This document shows, piece after piece, positions 35,186 through 48,925 of a DNA stretch of 64,000 nt. The notes under the pieces are model-generated. The model saw only the letters and a list, made by a program, of their open reading frames with translations, made no database searches and was not told the origin of the DNA. The number at the start of each line of letters is the position of its first letter. The first letter of the stretch is position 1. This DNA is from Epiperipatus broadwayi (lineage: Eukaryota; Onychophora; Udeonychophora; Euonychophora; Peripatidae), in assembly GCA_028023455.1 (NCBI GenBank), contig JAQFVV010000278.1, positions 1,028,554 through 1,092,553 on the forward strand, in the 5' to 3' direction. The translations under genes and the position numbers were made by a program.

Positions 35186-38100
35186 AAATATCTTTTTATA
35201 TGTTTGAAAAAATGCTTTTAAAATACAGCAAGTCATAGATGACATAAATATTGTATTAGGCACATGTTTATGATTCTGGATTCTTATCAGGTTTATTTAG
35301 AATAATGAAATGATTCTAATAGTAATTTAAACTTATATACAATGTTGATGTTTCCTAATTCCATCATTTTTTAATCTATCGATATCTTTTGCGCTGAATG
35401 CAGTGACATTAAACAAAAAATTTAAGTGGCATGGCATATGTCAGGTGGCAAAATTTCTATCAGTAGAAAAGAATCATGTATGCCCCTTATAGCCTATTCT
35501 CCCAAATTAATTTTCATATTTAATTTTTAAGTAAATTAGCAATAACAGCATATATATATATATACCCATTCCCATTCCCAATAAATATTGATTTTATAAT
35601 ATTTAGTGATTTCTTAGTATTATTATAACCACATCCCATCATCTATTCCATGCAAGGATGAGTGAATTGCCATCCTAAATTAGTTATATCTAATCTGAGC
35701 TAGTGAACTTATAAAAATATTGAAACACATTTGTTATGTTAAGATCTGAGAAATGATTTATGTCTAGTATACTCCACTTTGGTTTATAGATGTTTTACTT
35801 TTACCTAAATATTAGTGCATATAGTGATATGGCTCAAAAAGCAAAATCTTCCATTTTATTATAAATAAAGTACCAAGAAGGGATTCAAACCCGGTACATG
35901 TGAAAGGTTATTGGATATAACCATGTCTAGATTCAGATAATCTAGTGGCGCCCTGCTAGACCATATTCACTTAGTATTTGTTTAAACATGCACTTAACAT
36001 CAAACCAAGAAATGAAAGTGGATAAAACCTACTGCCTGTATACCTGAGTTATATTTTATTGAATTACTAGTGTACTCACTTCACGTGATTTCATATAAAT
36101 ACTGGTTATTAACAATTTCCCTACAATGGCTTATAATTGTTGATATTTGAACTCCTTTACTCAGATATAATAATATCTTTTGATCATCATTTAATTTTTG
36201 AATTTATGATTATTACTTAATATATTTGGACTCCTTATATATTGTAGACAACTCAGGTATGGTAATATTTTTTTATTTGATTCATTTAATTTTGGTTACA
36301 ATATATATATATATATATATATATACCCATTCCCACTTCCCAACTTATGTTATGTCTATGATTTGTAGTAGTTGAAAGTCATCTAAGCACACACTAATCA
36401 AAAACATATTTTATGAAAGCTTTTCTCCATATGTTCTTTATATATATATATATAATTACATTTTGGTTTGAATTAAAGCTTATAATTTTATAGTTACAAT
36501 CTTATTATTTTTTTGTGTAGTCAGTCAAGGCTTGTGTTATGATCCTTGTCTACATTTGATTCTTCTCTTATTTGGATAAACCTTAAAAATGCATGAATAT
36601 TGCATATGTAAAGACTGCTACAATAGTATTTGTTAAAATAGTATGTGACTTTAGCATATTTTAATAAAACCTGCATTGCTTAAAACTTTAGTAATTAGTT
36701 TGCATAGGCATAGAAAAATTAGACATGTTCCAAATTTTATGTTGTTCTATTGTTAGCAGTGTGTTTTGTTATGTGCATTATTGAAAGTATTTTATACAAA
36801 TGGCATATTCAGAATGATGGTCAGATCTTTAAATTAAGATGCTAGATATTTAATTTATCAAATCAAATTACTTAGTAGAATATAATTGTAACTATTATTA
36901 TTTTGATCATATAAAATCATAAAGGATTTATAATTGTTTCCGATTATGATATTTAATAGTATTAATAAAACTTTGTTTTATTCTTAATATTTGACTTTGT
37001 TTTGGTATCATCATTTAAATAATCAGAAAATGTAAATCAGACAAATATTATAACATTCGATTTATAAGAGTACAATAATATTTAAAAGTCACTTCATTAA
37101 TGTTTATGTTGTTTGATATTAAAATACCATCAATATCTAAAATTGTTTTGGATTGCATTGTTTTAATCTTGATTGTAAGAAATCTTTGGTGTGATATATG
37201 AGTATGAACAAAATTACTTTCTTAGTCATAGCATCACTGATATTATTGTAGGTTGTTGTACAAGAAGGGTAGAAATAAGAGTCTCATTATTTAATTAAAT
37301 TTGGAATTATTTATTATAGTCTATATTAGGATATTATTTTAAGTGTGAATAATATCTTAGTTGACACTTGAATATAGACAAGGATATAATTCAAACCTGA
37401 GATATAAATCATATTTTTTTTGATTATAGAAGAATTTGAAGATAGTCACATGCAGTTTTAGTAGTAGCAGATGGTATGCAATGTAGAGAATCATAGCCAT
37501 TAGGGATATCACTCTTATATTGAGATCCTCTTGCTAGCTGTGTGCCATTCCATATGGTAATAATATATATACAAACAGATTTTAATTTTGAATTTAATTT
37601 TAAATATCTCATTTTCTAGATAATACTGGAAGAAACACATATTGATGTCGACCATTGCTATAATCCAACATTCAAAATATTTTATTTATCTAAAGCATAA
37701 AAATATTATGACTTAAAAATTTTAATTTAAAAGTATTATATATGTACATGTAATGATATTTTTATTTGAAGTCTGTATTGCTTCAAAGTTATATATGTAA
37801 TCTTGTAATTGAATATTAATAAATACAGTAACCAAATATATGTAAACTATTACTTTATAAAAGTTGTATCCACTTAGGATCACTTTTGATTATCTTTGTA
37901 GACTTTTAATTTTTAAGGTTACACCTGTTAAATTAGAAATATTTTAGTTTCAAAATTAATATTTTAAATCTGGTTATTAAGATTAAAAACAGATTACATT
38001 CAGTATTTAGCTTTGAAAGTGTTTATTTTGTAATATGCTCAAATCCTATTTCATTAAATTACTTGGTTTATTAAAAAGTTTAAAACTTTTGTATTTATTT

Positions 38101-38870
38101 ATTTTCAGTTCTATTTATTATTTGAAGTTTATAGAATTATTTAATATGTATGACAATTAGATTTTAAATCTTAGTTTGCATATAGAAATTAATTATCAGA
38201 GTTAACAAAGCTACCATTAAGGAACATAACTACATAAAAATGTTTGAGGTAGATTGGTTAAATTGTAATCATAGTATTATAATTGAGATTATAGATGGTG
38301 TTCATATGATATTATTATCAATAATAATTTCATGCCATCATCACATTACCCTAAGACTGACCAGTAAATAGATGTTTTATCACTGTAACTTTTCAAGGAT
38401 ATATAATTGGAAGTGATATTTTTTTTATTTAGACATATTATTCTGTAGTTAAGATTTCTTAAAAAATGTAAGTTAATCTTAGCTTATCAAGTCTATGCTG
38501 TTTAATTGCTTCATCTGGATACTTTATTAAATTGCTGAGAATAAGCCATCATAATTATTTTCAATTTTAAATCCAATACAGTTTGAATATAGCATAACTA
38601 TTTACTTGTTTATTTATTTCATATATATCATTACATTTGATGGCAAATATGGACAATCATAAATAAAATATCTCTTTCTTATAAACAATTCGGTACTCAT
38701 ACTTATGACAATCCATCCCACTAGATGACACTGTTGCTAGTCAAAAACAAATAAATATAATATTACTGGGCTGATTTACATTTTAATTTTTTTTTTAAAT
38801 AACACTTTATCTAGTTTTTTTTCTTTTTAGGGATCTACATTTTTTTTAAGATATAAAACATTGAATTTCT
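35186..38870. other. AT-rich stretch with minor repeats, no gene seen
   Basis: (TA)n followed by CCCATTCCCA appears twice, near 35549-35580 and 36301-36340. No coding frame of note: the 62-codon minus frame at 37424-37612 lacks motifs. A B-box-bearing segment within it is listed separately. Confidence 0.45.
35855..35970 (-). repeat. Possible tRNA-like repeat (B-box only)
   Basis: The minus strand has GGGTTTGAATCCC (35892-35880), very close to the pol III B-box, preceded by a palindrome (CTAGATTATCTGAATCTAG, 35943-35925). No convincing A-box and no second copy in the window. The assignment is tentative. Confidence 0.3.
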
Positions 38871-39412
38871 TTCAAAATACATTTACTTTTTTTTAAAACA
38901 TTATTTTCTAAATTACAGTTTTTATTTACATTATATATTTTGGCTTGTAGCACTAGAATGTGCAGGGGGTGATCACTCCACTACTCTGATATCAAACTAA
39001 CCTTAGGATTTCTAAAACGATGTGCAACCTCAGACATTTTATTTGTCTTGTAGCTGTTATTTATGAAACATTATTTAATAGAATGGAATAATTAAATTTC
39101 ATTCAAAATACATTTACTTTTTTTAAAAAAAAAACATTATTTTCTAAATGACAGTTTTTAATTACATTATATATTTCAGTGCATAGCACTGGAATGTGCA
39201 GGGGGGTAACTTCTGTGTTTGCTGATCTGAAGGATCAGCCAATAAATCCACTACTCTTAATCAACCCAATCTTAGGATTTCTAAAACGGCGTGCAACATC
39301 AGACATTTAATTTGTCTCATAGCTGTTTTTTATGAAACAACATTATTTAATAGAATGGAATAATTACATTTTTAAATTACATTATACATTTCAGTGTGTA
39401 GTGTTCCACCAC
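38871..39412 (+). repeat. Tandem duplication (about 231-bp unit)
   Basis: Unit 1 starts at 38871 and unit 2 at 39102, both with TTCAAAATACATTTACTTTTTTT. Both share ACATTATTTTCTAAAT, TTACATTATATATTT, AATGTGCAGGGGG, CTTAGGATTTCTAAAACG and TTATTTAATAGAATGGAATAATT. Unit 2 carries an extra 35-40 nt around 39214-39250. A third, partial unit starts near 39375. No reading frame spans the units. Confidence 0.88.
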
Positions 39413-41850
39413 AGCCATTTTAATAGTCGTGTAGCTGTTCTCGCATAAACATGAATTTTCCCATGAATTCTCTGAAATGGTGCTGGAACCTACCCTTTTG
39501 AAATTAAATTTACCTTCAAAGATGTGTAGGGAAGCATGGTGATGGGCTTACAATTATTACTATGTAACAGTATGTCAGGTAGGATGTAAGATCATTACTT
39601 TGAATGCACTTTAAAAGAGTTATGGTCAGTTGAATTCTATACACTCTCACATCATATGATAGTGATATCTGAAATGTGTGCTACTTGTATAGTGTCACAA
39701 AGCACATTAGCAGGCTGTGTGCAATGCAATATAAGCCTGCATCAGCTAATAAGATTGCAACTGTTCTATAGGCCATAAGTTTGACCACATAAACAGCATA
39801 TTTCTGGGCTTTTGGATAGAAACAGCAACATCGAGCAGGATGGATTGTCATAAGTATAAGTACCAACAATTCTATTATGGGAATGTGAAAGAAAAAGATT
39901 GTTATTCAGACACATATTTTATATAAGAGTAAATTATGTATTTATTATAAACATAGTAATCAAAATTTAAGAAAAAGACATTTAAATATAAAGTTTGATA
40001 TTCTGTAAGAATGATACTGAGATCATAAAAGCAATCAATATATTATTCATCTTGGTAAATTTGGTGATGTCAAATCTACAATTGTAAGGTTTCATTTATA
40101 TTGGATTAGATATGTGAATGGATGGATGTACTTCCTCAAAAGTATATTATATAAACTTAAATATGGATTTTATAAGAGGCAAATTTGTTTATATTATAAA
40201 TATTACTTTAAACACTATAAAAATGCTGTATTAAATGCTTTCAATAGAAAGATAAGATGAATGACAGATTGCAATGTGTAACTATAATTAGATACTTTTT
40301 TTTTTAAAAAAGTGTTTTTTTTGTAAAAGTTTACAATATTCCAATATATGAAGTTCATAGGCTAAAGAGGCTTCAAAATTAGATTAAAGTGTCTTAGTTG
40401 TTCATGGATTGACTTGTAAAGTCATTACTAAATGTATAATTTATCCTTATTTGGAGTAAGAATAGTCATAGTAATTTATGGTAGTCTAATGATGATAACT
40501 TTATTTTTACATAATTACACCAGTAATCATATATAGTTATATATTAAATCAAGTACATTGATCCACTACTACATCTTTAGCAAAATCAAATTAACCCACA
40601 ATAGCCATAATGTGGTTTAGATAAGTACAAACTACAAGAGGTATATAATACCTCTCCTAAGTAAAATATATCTTTAAATAAAATATCATTTTAAATTTGA
40701 TTTTATTATATATATAAGTATTATGTATAATGCATAGTAAAATACTTGTATAAACATTTTTTTAAAAATTTAGCCATAAACTCAGAAAATAAAAAAAATA
40801 AAATTACTTATGTTTACCTGAATTCAATCGATTTTTTTTTTACTTTTTATTATTTTGTCATTAGCTACAAGTTGTATAACATTTGTTTTAATAAGTAGAA
40901 AAAGATAAAAACTATAGCTGATTATACTACAAACATTAAAATATGCCACCAAATCAGAAGGGGTTAGGCATAAAATTTATACTGTGCAAGTTAAATTCAA
41001 ACTAAATTGATTGTTGCAGAATGGCTACATACTTAAGATGATACTGAAATGGCCTTCTGTTCAGTTCAAAAAATAGTATAAAATTAAGTCATTTGAAAGT
41101 TAATGATAGTATGTGATAAAGCTTGTAGATAAGACAAATTAATAATTTTATTACTTTCAAGCCAAAGCAGATATCTTAAATTTAAAATTTCACAAAACAA
41201 ATATATATTAGCATACTTTTCTACAATTCCAATTGATATTCCAATTAAATCAAAAGAACATTTAAACAAATTAATAATATCAGAATTATAAATCTCTTTA
41301 TTTTTTCTCTTCTCTTATTATTTTGAAACATTAAGATAATTGGAATATGAATGGGAACTGTTGGAAGATAAAATAGTATGCATATGTATTACTCACATTT
41401 GAAAAATCTGCTATGATAGGGAAAACAGTTGTAGTGGATTTTAGTAACTTAATTGTGAATTGGTGTATTTGGTTTATTTTTAATAATTTAGATTTTGGAT
41501 TTGTTATTTTGTAATTATATACCTATGTGCATTCTAAATGTATATATAACTGACTAAAAAGTGTGCAATAATTAAATATGAATTGAAATTAGTTTCATCA
41601 AGTTGTAAAATCAGATATATTCAAAAACTGTTGATTACTCATCACAAATCTAACAAAATTGTTCTAAAAATGTCAAACAGTTTTGATGTACAACTTCATG
41701 GACTTGGATATTAAAATGAAGAGACAGACTTCAAGGAGTTGCAGTGTGTTTAAAAAATTAAAAAAGAAATAGGCAAATTATCATATTGATATTCAAAATA
41801 TCAATTACTAAGTGACTGTGATTTTATGTCAAACCTGTAATGCTTTAACA
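39413..41850. other. Sequence without a supportable gene
   Basis: A minus-strand frame of 62 codons at 39681-39869 is slightly more protein-like than average but has no splice signals or domain motif. The rest is AT-rich with no repeat recognised. Confidence 0.4.
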
Positions 41851-42417
41851 ATGTTACCCATGTGATTAAACAGGCAAAACTCTCCATACAGTAGTGCCAT
41901 CCTGTGCCAATCAGAGTAATCAATGGATGACAGAAGGCTTGTTCATAAAATCCCCATCTAGTGCTGACTCATCCAATATCCCCAAACTAGTTTCTGACTT
42001 GTGGCCTTTGTCAGTGAGGAGCCTTGGATCTGAGAGCACTGCACCTAAATCTTGGGATATAATGCAACCTTCCAGCAGCCAATTTTATCTCTACTTAACT
42101 ACAAAACTATAAGAATGAAATTGAACACACAATAATATTTTCAAACTAACCTCAATAGCTTATATAGCCATATGGGTCCTAAGATCTAGGTGCAGTGCTC
42201 TCAGATCCAAGGCTCTTCATTGATGAAGGCCACAAGCCAGAAACTAGTCTGGGGATGTTGGATGAGTAGGCACTAGATGGGGATTTTATGCACAAGCCTT
42301 CTGTGATCCACTGATTACTCTAGTTGCCATTATTGTATGGAGAGTTTTGCCTGTTTAATAACAGTAATGTGCTAGCATAAGAGGTGGTGATCATGTGATG
42401 TTACCCATGTGGTTAAA
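41851..42417. mobile_element. Family A foldback element with flanking 20-bp repeat
   Basis: The left arm starts at 41872 with AGGCAAAACTCTCCATACAG and the right arm ends at 42352 with its complement. Inner blocks AATCCCCATCTAGTGC, CTCATCCAATATCCCC and GATCTGAGAGCACTGCACCTA occur in both arms in inverted order. Outside the arms, ATGTTACCCATGTG with TTAAA following occurs as a direct repeat at 41851-41870 and 42398-42417 (19 of 20 identical). That could be an unusually long target duplication or the outermost part of the element. The 72-codon frame at 41894-42112 is a by-product. Confidence 0.88.
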
Positions 42418-43432
42418 ACATTTTTGCGTTTTATTAGACCAATTATGGCATTTAATGATACAATCCCCTTATCAAACATTTAAATTTGAATTCAGATATC
42501 CAACTTAATAATGTTAAAAAACGGTACTTTTTTGTTATCTTCAAATAAAATGTCTATAGGTTATCTATTATAGTTTTAAAAAATAATCGATTTGTTTTCT
42601 TAATTCATTTGCCTTAATCATTAATTCAAACGTATCACAATTAAATTCGTAAACTAAAGGGTTATTATTAACTCATTTCTGTATCCATTCTATAATGAGG
42701 AAAGTATATCAAATCTGCTTGGTTAAATTGAACTTTAATTCTGAACAACATATGACTTTGTCAAGCAATAGACTATATAATTATTGTTTTTATTACAAGC
42801 AGTGATGAAAATATTGACTCCCAGTTTTTCAATTAATGTTTTAGATAAAAAACATAAGCTTCATTATGACTCCAGATGAACTCATTATTTATCTCTATAA
42901 ATATTCTACAAGTAATTATAAAATGATTTATTTTTTTATCAAATATTTAAAAAATTTCATTTTTTCTATGTATATTTTTGAGGGGATTCAATTACTTAAT
43001 TATAAAGTTTTACTTTATTTTTATATCCACAACTTTATTTTTGTATTTGTTTATGAATCTTATGTTTTGATTTAATTTTAAAAACGATTGTTTACAAATT
43101 TCCCCCCTTCCTTTTCTTTTTTTTTACTCTTATGGTCGCCATCTGGAATTTTATGCTACAAGTACTTTCAATGTTGCATTAACAAAAAAAAGCAACAGAT
43201 GTCTCTGCCATGTATTCAACAACAGGTGAATATGTATTCGATGTGTAGAACACATAATATATATATAAGCAATTAAAAATCAAATATACATTTTTTACTC
43301 CTTCATAAAATTAATTTGAAATTTTGCTTTCACATAAAATTCATAATATATTTTAAATTAAAATGAACTTTATATATATAACCCTTTTTTTTTTAATCAG
43401 ACATGTGGATATAATTAGAATAATCCAAATAA
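42418..43432. other. AT-rich sequence, nothing identified
   Basis: Only chance-length hydrophobic frames (42866-43075, 43088-43276). No motif supported. Confidence 0.4.
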
Positions 43433-43540
43433 GCGTTGGTAGCCGAGAGGTCAGCGCAGCCGCCTTGCAAGCAAAGCAAGCAATTGCTTGCAGCTGGTAG
43501 TCGCGGGTTCGCTTCCCGGCCGATGCTTTGACTTGTGGAA
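43433..43540 (+). mobile_element. tRNA-derived SINE, copy 3 (best preserved)
   Basis: GCGTTGGTAGCCGAGAGG opens the element and GTTCGCTTCCCGGCCGATGC closes it at 43526, the acceptor-like ends pairing with two G-T wobbles. CpGs are largely intact, so this is probably the youngest copy. The anticodon arm is expanded by an insertion rich in AAGCAA/TTGCTT. The 5' TGTCA seen in the other copies is missing here, while TTTGACTTG follows the 3' end. It is not a standard tRNA because of the expanded arm. Confidence 0.78.
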
Positions 43541-45265
43541 AAATAGAAGTAATAAAATTAATCGCAAACGTCCTACTCTTAAGTTATTTGTCATTGTTTT
43601 AAACAGACAGAAGGTGAATATTTGTGACGTGTCAAAAGCAAATGAAATAACTTTCCAGCCGACTGTAGTTTAAAATGTTTTGTGACTTCAGTATTTTTAT
43701 GATATTTGAAATTTAAAGACAGTATATTCATAATTACCCAGCGAGCATCCAAAGTGTTGGCCAATGAATATCTTTGTTATTATTACTAAAGAGTAAATAA
43801 GATAAATCGGGATTGGTCAGATGAGGGTAATGTGATGATTTTAAAAATATATGATTAAAATATGATATGCAAATTTTATTAATGACACAGTGTATTGAAA
43901 TTATAATTACAGATATTTTTTTAATTGTTAGAACATATATTAATCTAGAGTTTCAAGAATTTGCACTTGTAACTAACTGAACTTTAGGAACTAAAACCAT
44001 CTTAAAAAGTTTTTTATTTACATATGGTAAATGAAGAGTGTACTATCCAGTTGGAAAAATCTAGATTTGCAAAAATATTAAGGCTAATTTATAATTATGC
44101 ACACTATACACTTAGATTGTATTAAAATTATAAAAAAATATATCCAGATATATAAAAGTTAGTTTGATAATATTGTAATAATTTTAAATGATATTTGAGC
44201 ACATGGAGATGGTGAGTAAGAAAAGTTTAACAGTGAAACAATCTTAGTTTAGTATGCTTAGCATTCTTTCAATATTTTGTCATGATATTATAATCATAGC
44301 AATGAATGAACAAATTGTGGGCAGAAGGTGTAATATAAGAATCATGTAAATCGCATGTAAATAGATTTAAGTGCCCAATTTTTAGAAAGGGAGAGCATTG
44401 GTGTTGTTGGTGATATGCCATGCCTCCTTTATTTTACATTTTGCATTGTTCTTTTCTATATATACAATATTGGATGCAATAGGTAAAAGGGTATGGCCAA
44501 GCTGGTTTTCATGACAAAGATACTGAAAGCACGCTAAGCCTACTAAATTTAGACTGTTTTGCTATTAAGCTTTTCTTTTTTGGCACCTCCAAGTCCTCAA
44601 ACATCAATTACAATTGTTTAAGAAAAGAAAATTCATTTTATTTTAATATTTCAAGAATAAAAAATGAATTATTCCATTAGAATTTCTTAAAATGTAGTGC
44701 TGATTAAGGTTTAAAATTGGCATAGTACGTGTATTCAAACATGCATAATTTTGTACTCGAATAAGATGTCAAATAACCTGAAGATTACCATTTAAATGGA
44801 TCCACTAGTGATTCTTAAATTGCAAAGTGTAACTTGTGAACAGGTAAAAAAGTAAAAGCCACTTCTCACCTATCACTAAGATTTTAAACAGTGAGTTATG
44901 TAAAATAGAAAGTTCATTAATAAGCATTGTAGCAACTTCTAATTGTATTTAGATTCACTTCTATTATTTGCTCTGATCTCAGATATGTTGGTTTAAAATT
45001 TTATTGGTAGATAAGATCATATGTTTCTGCTTATACTTAATGTGGAGTCTGCTAGCTAGTTTCTATTGTAAATATGTTTAAAAACTTATATTAATCTTAA
45101 ACTCAGTCATATCACAACAATCCATCAGCCCATAAATCAGATCCACTTCACACATACGCATACTGGACATATTTTTAACATCACATGCACTTACATATTA
45201 ATTTTATGAAGAAAAACTGACTCAGTTTATACATGTTAATGTCAATCTAATAAATTACTATTTGG
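43541..45265. other. Sequence without a supportable gene
   Basis: No open frame with motif, no splice pair I trust, and no repeat shared with the rest of the window was recognised. Confidence 0.4.
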
Positions 45266-45274
45266 TGTTCAGTA

Positions 45275-45812
45275 ACAAGTGCATCCATTGATTACTCTGG
45301 CTTGCATTGAGTGGCAATACTGTATGGAGAGTTTTGTCTGTTTTAATAAGTTATAAGCAAGCATAAGAAATGGTGATTGTGTGATGTTTATTGTCTTAAA
45401 ACCAATCCTGCCTAATATGATAGTGGTGGCTGTGGTTTTTAAAAAACCAAAGACACCAAAATGTATAGATACTGAACTGAGTTCAGACCTATATGACTAT
45501 ATAAGTTAATGAGCTTGGATTGAAAATATTATTGTGTTTTCAGTTTAAGACTCGTGGTTTTATAGTTATGTAGAGATGAAAGGTGTCTGCTGAAGGGTTG
45601 CATTAGATCCTAAGATCTAGGTGAAGTGCTTTCAGTTTCAAGGCCCCTCACTGTTGAAGGCAACAAGGCATAAACTAGTCTGGGGATATTGGATGAGTAG
45701 CCATTAGATGGGGATTTTATGCACAAACCTTTTGGCATCCATTGATTTATCTGGCTTGCACTGAGTGGCAATACTGTATGGAGAGTTTTGCCTGTTTTAA
45801 GTTCAGTTTTCT
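45275..45812 (+). repeat. Family A, direct tandem arrangement
   Basis: GCATCCATTGAT with the following ACTCTGGCTTGCA...GTATGGAGAGTTTTG block occurs at 45281 and again at 45735, a period of 454 nt. Between the two lies the full internal sequence of family A, including TAGATCCTAAGATCTAGGTG and GTCTGGGGATATTGGATGAGTAG. This shows that family A exists both as foldbacks and as head-to-tail units. Confidence 0.85.
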
Positions 45813-47580
45813 AAATCTGATTTAATTCAAGTCTATAAAGTGTCAATTACTTTTCAGACAAGTATTTTTAAGAGTTGATTACCTCTGAAATACTTCTGTT
45901 TCAAAATATAATTAACATACGTATGGATCTTATTGATGTAAAGTTTTTATTTCGAATGAAAATAAAGCTATAATCATCAAAATTGTTACTACAAATTGCG
46001 TTGAGACCATAACAAACAATGGCAAATCCCAATAATAATAATCGAGTTAATGTCTTAATCTCACCATTTGTTTTATTCCACAAATCTTAACACACATGTA
46101 CATATAGCATACAAATACATGCGAAAAATCACTATATATATATCAATTTGTATCCTTAATTATTTTATTTTACCAATTAATGAAAACATCCTGTAAAAAA
46201 TAGTTTTCGTTGAACTCTTAAAATGTATTTTTTGAGTGAAGGCTTTCTCTCTCTCTCTCTCTTTTTTTTTTTTTTTGATAATAAAAACAGTAATAGATTT
46301 GCTAACACTTTTACATTTCAAGATTTTTCGTTTTAACAGAAAAAAAAAATATTAAAAGAGTTAAATTTTTAGAATATTTACCCACAGAATTTAATTGATT
46401 GAAAATATATTCCAATAAAATGAAAGAATAACATATGCTCTTATTCTTGTTCCTTTCTTTTAAGAATCGATATATATTGTACAAAGATTTTCGAGCAGAC
46501 ATAGAGTCAGTCAATAACACAAGTTTACAAAAATTGAGAAATAAATCTAAAGTGCAATAGTAATAATAAATTATAAGTTTGAAAAATAAAATAAATGTAA
46601 AAATTGTTTCACTAGCTAGCCATTGTACTGGGTAAATTCATATTTTCTGTATTAATCTTATCAATACAATTAAAATACTATACATATTTCTGAGACAACT
46701 TTTAAAAACTATGAAGTAAAAACATGGACATGAAATTTGTCATTTAAACATTTTATCAATTTTACAATAAACTGATTGTGACTCATCTCTTTTTCTATAA
46801 TTTAGTTAATTTGAAGCTCAAATTTTAAAGACATTATTGATATTCATTGTTAATTAAACACTAAGTAATTATAATAATAGAATCATATGCCTGAAAAGAT
46901 GTTTGAGCATCAATTTTTTAAGGTGTGCATAAAAATTCAATAAAAGAAAATAAACTTGTTCAGAAAATTGAAGTCATTCTGTTGACAATGTAAATGGCAT
47001 ATTATGTACAATAGATCTATCAAATTAATTGAAGTAATTTTTTTTTATTTTTTTTATATTAGTGCCTCACTCATCTTTATTTCATAATATAACAAAGCTA
47101 CCAATTCTCATATGTCTGCTCTATCACACTTTATAAGAGATAAAGTTATCACACATCTGGACCTCCACATCTATGATTTCAGCTTGATATTTTCATTATA
47201 TCACTCTTATGTAAGAGATACTAGATTTCTATTCATTTTTAATACCTTGTGGAAGTATAAGCAGTCATTTAACTTCAAATATGTACTTTCAATTTTGGGG
47301 TTTTTATAACAATGTCTCACTCATCTCATCTCCATCATAATGTGATAATCCACCAGCTCAACTCTCACTATAAAGACATTTTATGAACAACTTCCAGTCT
47401 TCAGATAGGTTTAATTTACTTATTTTACTTGTTTCCCCTGATAATTAGGTCTAAAACCTTTTAGTTTTAAAATCACCACTCTGACACTGCATGAAAATGT
47501 ATAGTCCTGTCCCCTCACATATCCAAAAAGAAATTTTGTTGAATTCAGCTTATAATCTATTCATGATTCTTTACTTATTT
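45813..47580. other. AT-rich sequence with (TC)n tract
   Basis: A pyrimidine tract (TCTCTCTC, then T run) lies at about 46246-46277. Frames of 60-69 codons are unremarkable. No gene supported. Confidence 0.45.
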
Positions 47581-47825
47581 AGCTCATCATCATAATTTTC
47601 AACCATTATGGATATACTTCAGAGTGAAGGCTTCTCCATATTCAATTCATTTTTGTTCATATCTATCTTCTTTTCTCCACATTACCCTAACACACTCCTT
47701 ATTTTATTCATCAATCTTACATGTGATCTACTTCTAGGTCTTTTAAATTTTTTGGTAGCCAGTTTAAAATTTCATCTGTCCATCTGTCAGCATCTCTTCT
47801 AGCAATATGTCCAGCCCAAATAAAC
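47581..47825 (-). pseudogene. RTE-like LINE 3' end
   Basis: The minus strand begins near 47825 and contains GGGCTGGACATATTGCTAGAAG (complement at 47796-47817), encoding the WAGHIARR motif of the LINE polyprotein C-terminus. It ends with GGTTGAAAATTATGATGATG near 47581. The same features in the same order are found in the plus-strand copy at 49.68-50.40 kb. Severe 5' truncation and internal stops mark it as dead. The plus-strand 64-codon frame at 47608-47802 is its shadow. Confidence 0.8.
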
Positions 47826-47940
47826 TACATAGAGGAACTATTCATGTTTTATGTGTCAATAAAGAAATTGTTGCTAAAATAACATATGCACATAATTTGA
47901 TTTTACTTAAATTTTAAAATGAATAACAAATAAATGATAT

Positions 47941-48925
47941 ATCACTAAACATCACATGATTACATTTCTTTTTTGCTTACATGAGCTGTTTACACAGAGG
48001 CAAAACTCTCCACTCAGTGCAAACTAGAGTAATCAATGAATGCAGAAAGGTTTGTGCATAAAATACCTATCTAGTGTCGACTCATCCAATATCCTCAGAC
48101 TACTTTCTAGCATCTGGATTTCATCAGTGAGGAGCCTTAGATTTGAGAATACTGTTCCTATATCTTAGGATCTAATGCATCAGCAGCCATTTTTTATTTT
48201 ATTAGTTAACTATAAAGCCTGTGCATAAAATCCCCATCTAATGCCTACTCATCCCATATCCCCAGACTAGTTTCTGGCTTGTGGCCTTCATCAGTGAGGA
48301 GCTTTGGATCTGAGAGCACTGCATCTAGATCTTAGGAGTCTGGGGATATTGGATGAGTAGGCATTAGATGGGGATTTTATGCACAAGCCTTCTGGCATTC
48401 ATTGATTACTCTGTTTAGCACAGGTGGCAATACTGTATGGAGAGTTTTGCTCTTTTTATCAACAATTAATGTGCTAGTATAGGAAATGTGATCATGTGAT
48501 GCTTAATGGTTTAACTATACAACCTTGAGTCCAAAATGAAAACACAATTATGTTTTCAATTTAAGATCATTCAAAAACACCAAAAAGACATCAAAGAATA
48601 TGGATGCTGAACAGATTTAAAATCTACATGACTATACATGCTAATGAGATTGAATTGAAAACATTATTGTGTTTTCATTTTGCACTCAATGCTTTATAAT
48701 TAGCTAATAAGGTAATAGGTGGCTGGTGGAGGGTTGCATTAGATACTAAGATCTAGGTCCAGTGCTCTCACATTCAAGACTATGACTGATGAATCCAGAA
48801 ATAGTTTTGGGATATTGGATGAGTAGGCACTAGATAGGGATTTTATGCACAAACCTTCCTGTATCCATTAATTACTCTGGCTTTCACTGAGTGGTTCTAC
48901 TTTATAGAGAGTTTTGCCTCTGTGT
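47941..48925. repeat. Family A cluster, inverted and tandem
   Basis: Two minus-orientation units (about 47941-48210 and 48211-48336) face two plus-orientation units (about 48337-48470 and 48470-48925). TGTGCATAAAATCCCCATCT at 48221 is mirrored by AGATGGGGATTTTATGCACA near 48366. Internal motifs are as in the 41.85 and 45.28 kb copies. The first and last units are more diverged than the middle ones, implying repeated rounds of insertion or rearrangement at one place. Confidence 0.85.

Noticed and set aside
41894-42112. 72-codon ORF
   Set aside because: It is part of the left arm of a family A foldback; the frame is broken in the other copies.
43433-43526. Functional tRNA gene
   Set aside because: The anticodon arm is expanded by an insertion, the acceptor has wobble pairs, and four relatives carry different anticodon loops, all fitting a retroposed SINE.
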